This document shows, in pieces, positions 41,479-44,605 of a stretch of 44,605 nucleotides of DNA. Origin of the DNA: Oleiagrimonas sp964608595 (GTDB lineage Bacteria > Pseudomonadota > Gammaproteobacteria > Xanthomonadales > Rhodanobacteraceae); assembly GCA_964608595.1 (NCBI GenBank), contig CAZSOU010000013.1, positions 1-44,605 of the forward strand. The letters are read 5' to 3'. Position numbers and translations under genes: made by a program. The notes below the pieces were generated by a model that was not told the origin of the DNA, did not search any database, and worked only from the letters and a program-made list of their open reading frames with translations. Each line of letters opens with the position of its first letter. Position 1 is the first letter of the stretch.

Positions 41479-42387
41479 ATGTTTGACTTGCGACAATTGC
41501 GCTATTTCGTGGCGGTGGCCGAGGCGTTGAGCTTCACCAGGGCGGCGCAAAAGCTGCACATTTCCCAACCACCACTGTCGCAGCAGATACGCGCCCTGGA
41601 GCAGGATCTCGGCACGCGTCTGCTGGATCGCAACAAACGTCGCGTGGCGTTGACGGAGCCGGGGCGGCTGTTCCTGGATGAAGCACGACGACTTCTGGCC
41701 CAGGCACAAGCCGCACGGGTTGCGGTGACGGAGGCAGCCGAAGGTTATCGCGGCCGACTGCGCCTGGCCTATCCCGCCTCGTTGTCGTTTCACGCCGCCC
41801 TTCCCCGCACGTTGTGGCGATTTTCCGCGATGGCACCGGACGTGGATCTGGAGTTGCGCGAGATGTACACCGAAACCCAGTACGACGCTCTGGTGGCCGG
41901 CGACATCGACGTCGGCCTGGTTCGCGCGTTGCCCAAGGAACAGAACGTGGCACTGCAGGTGGAAGTGGATGTCATCGATCATGAGCGCCTGCTCGTGGCC
42001 ATGCATTGCGATCATCCGTTGGCGTCGCGCAAGCGCATCCGTTTGCGCGATGTGGTGCACGAACCGTTCGTCACCCAACCGCGCGCCTACAGCACGACGT
42101 TGTACGACACGTTGATGCAAGTCGCCGCGCTGGACGGGTTTCGGCCGGCCATTCGACAGGAAGCACAACAAATCACGGGACTGCTGGCATTGGTGTCCGC
42201 CGGTGTCGGCATGGCGCTGGTACCGACATCATTGCAGGCCGTGCAACTGCCGGAAGTCTGCATGATCGAACTGGTCGACAAAACCGCCGATCTGTTGCTC
42301 GCCGTCGCCTGGCGCAAAGACGATGATTCGGCGGTCCTGCAGCGTTTTCTCGAAGCGGTGCGAACACGCAACGAAGCCAAGACGTAA
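41479..42387 (+). CDS. LysR-family transcriptional regulator
   Basis: The 302-residue regulator has an N-terminal winged HTH (M-F-D-L-R-Q-L-R-Y-F-V-A-V-A-E-x-L-S-F-T-R-A-A-Q-K-L-H-I-S-Q-P-P-L-S-Q as a pattern; about residues 1-60) and a LysR substrate-binding domain (about 90-295). The S-Q-P-P-L-S motif resembles the BenM/CatR/CbbR group. Divergent DNA upstream holds a T-N11-A box and the candidate small RNA, not a metabolic gene, so the usual divergent-target rule gives no enzyme. Effector unknown. Confidence 0.92.
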   Translation: MFDLRQLRYFVAVAEALSFTRAAQKLHISQPPLSQQIRALEQDLGTRLLDRNKRRVALTEPGRLFLDEARRLLAQAQAARVAVTEAAEGYRGRLRLAYPASLSFHAALPRTLWRFSAMAPDVDLELREMYTETQYDALVAGDIDVGLVRALPKEQNVALQVEVDVIDHERLLVAMHCDHPLASRKRIRLRDVVHEPFVTQPRAYSTTLYDTLMQVAALDGFRPAIRQEAQQITGLLALVSAGVGMALVPTSLQAVQLPEVCMIELVDKTADLLLAVAWRKDDDSAVLQRFLEAVRTRNEAKT

Positions 42388-42410
42388 AGCGGCATGAACG
42401 TTCGGCGCGT

Positions 42411-43340
42411 TCAGCAGATGTCTCGCGACGGCGGAACTTCTGGCAGGCGTTCGGCCAGAAAGTCCACCAGTGCGCGCACGCCCGGCAACAGGCCGCGGCG
42501 GCTGGGATACACGAAATGCATCGTGCCTTGCGGTCCGCTCCATTCGGGCAGCACCCGTTCCAGTCGGTTGTCGACGAGAAAACATGCGCAGACCGATTCG
42601 GGCAACAACGCCACCCCTGCTCCGCGTTGCACGGCTTCCAGCAGTACCGCGAATTCGCCACTGGTGAGTCGTGGCACGATTTCGACACGCGTCGATGTGC
42701 CGGATGAGTGAACCAGCTCCCAGGTCTTGGGGCCGTCATTGTCATGCATCGAAAGTGCCGGCAGATCGCGAAGATCCTCGGGGCTTCGCGGCCGTTCGTG
42801 GGTATTCCACAGCGCCCGGTTCGCCACCAATACCATCTGCGACTGTCCGAACTCGCGCGCGATCAACGTCGCGTCCGTGTCCAGCTTGAAACGCACGCGA
42901 ATGGCGATGTCGAAGCCTTCGTCGATCAGATCCACTCGTCGGTTGCTGGCCAGAAGGCGCACTTGCACCTTGGGATAGGCCTCCAGAAAATCCGGCAATA
43001 TCGGCGCCAGTGTCGAGCGCGCCAGCGATACCGGACAACTCACCCGCACTTCGCCACGCGGTTCGGCACGTACGGCGTCCACCGCCTCCTGCGCGGCCCT
43101 CGCCTCTTCCAGCACCGCACGACAATGTGCGTAAAAACGTTCGCCCGTTTCCGTGACCACGAACTTGCGTGTGGTTCGCTGCAGCAGGCGCACGCCCAAT
43201 CGTTCCTCCAGCTGTGCCACGCGCTTGCTCAGACGCGACTTGGGGATGCCGAGCGCCCTGCCCGCCGCTGAGAAACCGCCGTGTTCCACCACCGCGGCAA
43301 AGAAGTACAAGTCGTTGAGATCCTGCAAGGCACCTGTCAT
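42411..43340 (-). CDS. LysR-family regulator divergent from azoreductase
   Basis: This is a 309-residue LysR protein. L-N-D-L-Y-F-F-A-A-V-V-E-H-G-G-F-S-A-A-G-R-A-L is typical of the CrgA/AaeR-like subgroup, and the effector domain begins near residue 90. ATG 43340 is preferred over GTG 43349. It is divergent from the azoreductase gene with 126 bp between the starts, so it probably regulates that gene. It is convergent with the previous LysR gene (23 bp between stops). Confidence 0.92.
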   Translation of the reverse strand: MTGALQDLNDLYFFAAVVEHGGFSAAGRALGIPKSRLSKRVAQLEERLGVRLLQRTTRKFVVTETGERFYAHCRAVLEEARAAQEAVDAVRAEPRGEVRVSCPVSLARSTLAPILPDFLEAYPKVQVRLLASNRRVDLIDEGFDIAIRVRFKLDTDATLIAREFGQSQMVLVANRALWNTHERPRSPEDLRDLPALSMHDNDGPKTWELVHSSGTSTRVEIVPRLTSGEFAVLLEAVQRGAGVALLPESVCACFLVDNRLERVLPEWSGPQGTMHFVYPSRRGLLPGVRALVDFLAERLPEVPPSRDIC

Positions 43341-43395
43341 CGGATACACAACTGTTTCTCCTCGTGAACGATCATTTCGAATTTTGCCCGCTTAT

Positions 43396-43428
43396 CAGGC
43401 ACCCGTCCAACCCTTAGTTTGATGCCTG
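43396..43428. promoter_or_regulatory. Inverted repeat in the LysR-azoreductase divergent region
   Basis: CAGGCA (43396-43401) and TGCCTG (43423-43428) form an inverted repeat with 21-bp spacing, just upstream of the azoreductase start. This could be a two-site LysR operator. Weak by itself. Confidence 0.3.
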
Positions 43429-43466
43429 TCATACGAAACCCGCCCCACACCTCCAAAGGAGCATTC

Positions 43467-44051
43467 ATGAAATTGTTGCATCTGGACGCCAGCGCCCTTG
43501 GCAAACATTCGGTGTCGCGTCAGCTCTCCGCTGCCGCCGTCGAGCATTGGCTTGCCGATCACCCCGACACGAAAGTGCAATATCGCGACCTGGCCGCCGA
43601 CCCCGTTCCGCACTGGCTGCCGGTGGTCGATGCCAGCCGCGAGCCGAGTGCCTTGGGCGAACGCGAGCTTGCGGATTTTCTGGCCGCCGACGTCATCGTG
43701 ATCGGCGCGCCGATGTACAACTTCGGCGTTTCCACCCAGCTCAAGGCGTGGATAGACCGTATCGCCGTCCCCGGCAAAGTCTTCCGCTATACCGAAAACG
43801 GCCCCGAGGGGCTGGCCGGCGGCAAACGGGTCATCATCGCTTCTGCGCGTGGCGGCATCTACAGCGAAGGATCTCCCGGCGCCGCCGTCGATTTTCAGGA
43901 ACCCTGGTTGCAGACCGTATTCAACTTCTTCGGCATCACCGATATCCACTTCGTGCGTGCCGAGGGCCTCGGTCTGGGTGAGCAACAAAAGGCCGAGGCG
44001 ATCGACGCCGCTCTGGCAAGTCTTCACGACGTGACGAAGTTGGCTGCCTGA
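43467..44051 (+). CDS. azoR: FMN-dependent NADH-azoreductase
   Basis: The 194-residue flavodoxin-fold quinone/azo reductase begins M-K-L-L-H-L-D-A-S-A-L-G-K-H-S-V-S-R with the FMN phosphate loop. It has G-A-P-M-Y-N-F-G-V-S-T-Q-L-K-A-W-I-D as flavin-binding core and ends with F-F-G-I-T-D-I-H-F-V-R-A-E. It reduces quinones and azo compounds by two-electron transfer, protecting against thiol/quinone stress. AAAGGAG sits 6 bp before ATG 43467. The gene is divergent from a LysR regulator. Confidence 0.95.
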   Translation: MKLLHLDASALGKHSVSRQLSAAAVEHWLADHPDTKVQYRDLAADPVPHWLPVVDASREPSALGERELADFLAADVIVIGAPMYNFGVSTQLKAWIDRIAVPGKVFRYTENGPEGLAGGKRVIIASARGGIYSEGSPGAAVDFQEPWLQTVFNFFGITDIHFVRAEGLGLGEQQKAEAIDAALASLHDVTKLAA

Positions 44052-44125
44052 GCCGCGGTTCATAAAACCGGCGCCAGTCATGGCAAACTGCAAGCTCCTC
44101 AATATGTCTCGAAGGGGTATCGACC

Positions 44126-44263
44126 ATGGACTTGCACGTTGCGCTGGCGCCGTTGATCTCGTTGATCGCGGGTATCTTGATCCTGATTGTGCCCAAGCTG
44201 CTCAATTACATCGTGGCCATTTACTTGATCGTGATTGGTGCGATTGGATTGTTCGGTTTGTAA
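44126..44263 (+). CDS. DUF3096-family 45-residue membrane protein
   Basis: ATG 44126 opens a 45-residue frame ending at TAA 44261-44263, too short for many gene callers. It starts M-D-L-H-V-A-L-A-P-L and consists of two hydrophobic helices joined by V-P-K-L-L-N-Y, the DUF3096 pattern. A GAAGGGG lies about 8 bp upstream. Function unknown; such tiny membrane proteins are widely conserved. Confidence 0.8.
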   Translation: MDLHVALAPLISLIAGILILIVPKLLNYIVAIYLIVIGAIGLFGL

Positions 44264-44284
44264 GGGCGCCTGATTTTCCGCCAG

Positions 44285-44339
44285 ACACGAAAAACGCCCC
44301 TGGCGGGGCGCTTTCCTGTCTGGCGGAGAGAGTGGGATT
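44285..44339 (-). repeat. Extra copy of the tRNA-Ser 3' end and terminator
   Basis: These 55 bp repeat 44461-44516 (56 bp) almost exactly, with one missing G. They contain CGCCCC-TGGC-GGGGCG next to A5 (a - strand terminator) and the acceptor/T-arm start of tRNA-Ser, then diverge. The offset is 176 bp. This could be a tRNA-duplication relic or the second attachment repeat of a lost insertion. Confidence 0.7.
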
Positions 44340-44399
44340 GTTCGGCCCTTCCTGGGCCTCACCCTCCGCGCAAGCGCTCCGGGCCCGCCTTCGGCGGTC

Positions 44400-44422
44400 C
44401 AATTTTGTTCCCGACAAAATTG
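44400..44422. repeat. AT-rich 9-bp hairpin between the two tRNA 3' copies
   Basis: CAATTTTGT (44400-44408), loop TCCCG, ACAAAATTG (44414-44422) is a perfect hairpin. It is base-compositionally unlike its surroundings. A CCGCC-TTC-GGCGG hairpin lies just before it. No known function. Confidence 0.5.
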
Positions 44423-44465
44423 TCGAACCCTGATTTCGTGGACACCGCCTTCACTGCCACACACG

Positions 44466-44487
44466 AAAAACGCCCCTGGCGGGGCGC
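44466..44487 (-). terminator. Intrinsic terminator of tRNA-Ser
   Basis: On the - strand CGCCCC-GCCA-GGGGCG is followed by T5 (44470-44466). The stem lies 12 bp beyond the tRNA 3' end. A TTT on the other side might allow weak two-way use. Confidence 0.75.
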
Positions 44488-44497
44488 TTTGCCTGTC

Positions 44498-44587
44498 TGG
44501 CGGAGAGAGTGGGATTCGAACCCACGGTGGGCGTGAACCCACGCCGGTTTTCAAGACCGGTGCCTTCAACCACTCAGCCATCTCTCC
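44498..44587 (-). tRNA. tRNA-Ser(UGA)
   Basis: This 90-nt gene has acceptor GGAGAGA/TCTCTCC, an encoded CCA, anticodon TGA in the loop CTTGAAA, a long variable arm (G-C-G-T-G-G-G-T-T-C-A-C-G-C type) and T-loop TTCGAAT. It folds as a class II tRNA and reads UCN serine codons. It is followed by a terminator. Confidence 0.95.
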
Positions 44588-44605
44588 TGCAATTTGTTGC
44601 AAGGC

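Noticed and set aside
1..44605. CRISPR array or intact insertion sequence
   Set aside because: No regularly spaced repeats and no transposase gene were seen.

Overview
The window is about 44.6 kb of GC-rich, gene-dense DNA. The protein sequences, the rlmN-pilW-rodZ / yfgM-bamB-der block, the REP-like intergenic repeats and a dif site with a filamentous-phage-type gene beside it all suggest a gammaproteobacterium of the Xanthomonadales/Lysobacterales, perhaps Rhodanobacteraceae. This is inferred from sequence recognition alone. The organism appears able to respire nitrate with a membrane-bound NarGHI enzyme and oxygen with a bo3-type quinol oxidase.

Layout. 1-9.6 kb holds housekeeping genes on the + strand: rlmN (3' end), pilW, rodZ, yfgM, bamB, der, a rhodanese-MoeB fusion, folD and guaB. 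guaB is preceded by a 150-bp MITE/REP-like element whose right arm overlaps the probable guaB promoter. 9.7-12.9 kb holds guaA (with an AT-shifted 3' end), tadA, a small cupin and an unrecognised gene. 13-19.3 kb is a tightly overlapping + strand molybdenum operon: moeA-moaD-moaE-mobA-(DUF7009-like)-modA-modB-modC, followed by a hemerythrin-like gene. Facing it on the - strand (30.0 to 19.35 kb) is moaA-moaCB(fused)-TDT/SLAC1-type anion channel-narG-narH-narJ-narI-parvulin PPIase. Together the two convergent operons import molybdate, make the cofactor, and build and fold nitrate reductase. No NarK is present, and the TDT channel occupies the usual place of a nitrate/nitrite carrier. Upstream on the - strand lies cyoABCD plus a 57-residue overlapping gene.

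34.7-36.4 kb is the most unusual part. A near-perfect XerCD dif site (25/28 identical to the E. coli site) marks the replication terminus. KOPS-like octamers seen by eye point toward it from both sides, with one exception. A phage-type regulator gene touches the dif site. The next gene encodes a 261-residue protein with every diiron ligand of UndA, the medium-chain fatty-acid decarboxylase that makes 1-undecene. It is followed after 36 bp by a membrane GGDEF-EAL protein and then by an FTR1 iron permease fused to a cytochrome c domain.

41.2-44.6 kb holds a candidate - strand small RNA with two C-rich loops and a U8 terminator, resembling the Xanthomonas sX13 type. A LysR gene diverges from it. 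Then come a second LysR gene divergent from an FMN-dependent azoreductase, a 45-residue DUF3096 membrane protein, and tRNA-Ser(UGA). The 3' end and terminator of this tRNA are duplicated 176 bp away. No CRISPR array, rRNA or intact insertion sequence was seen.
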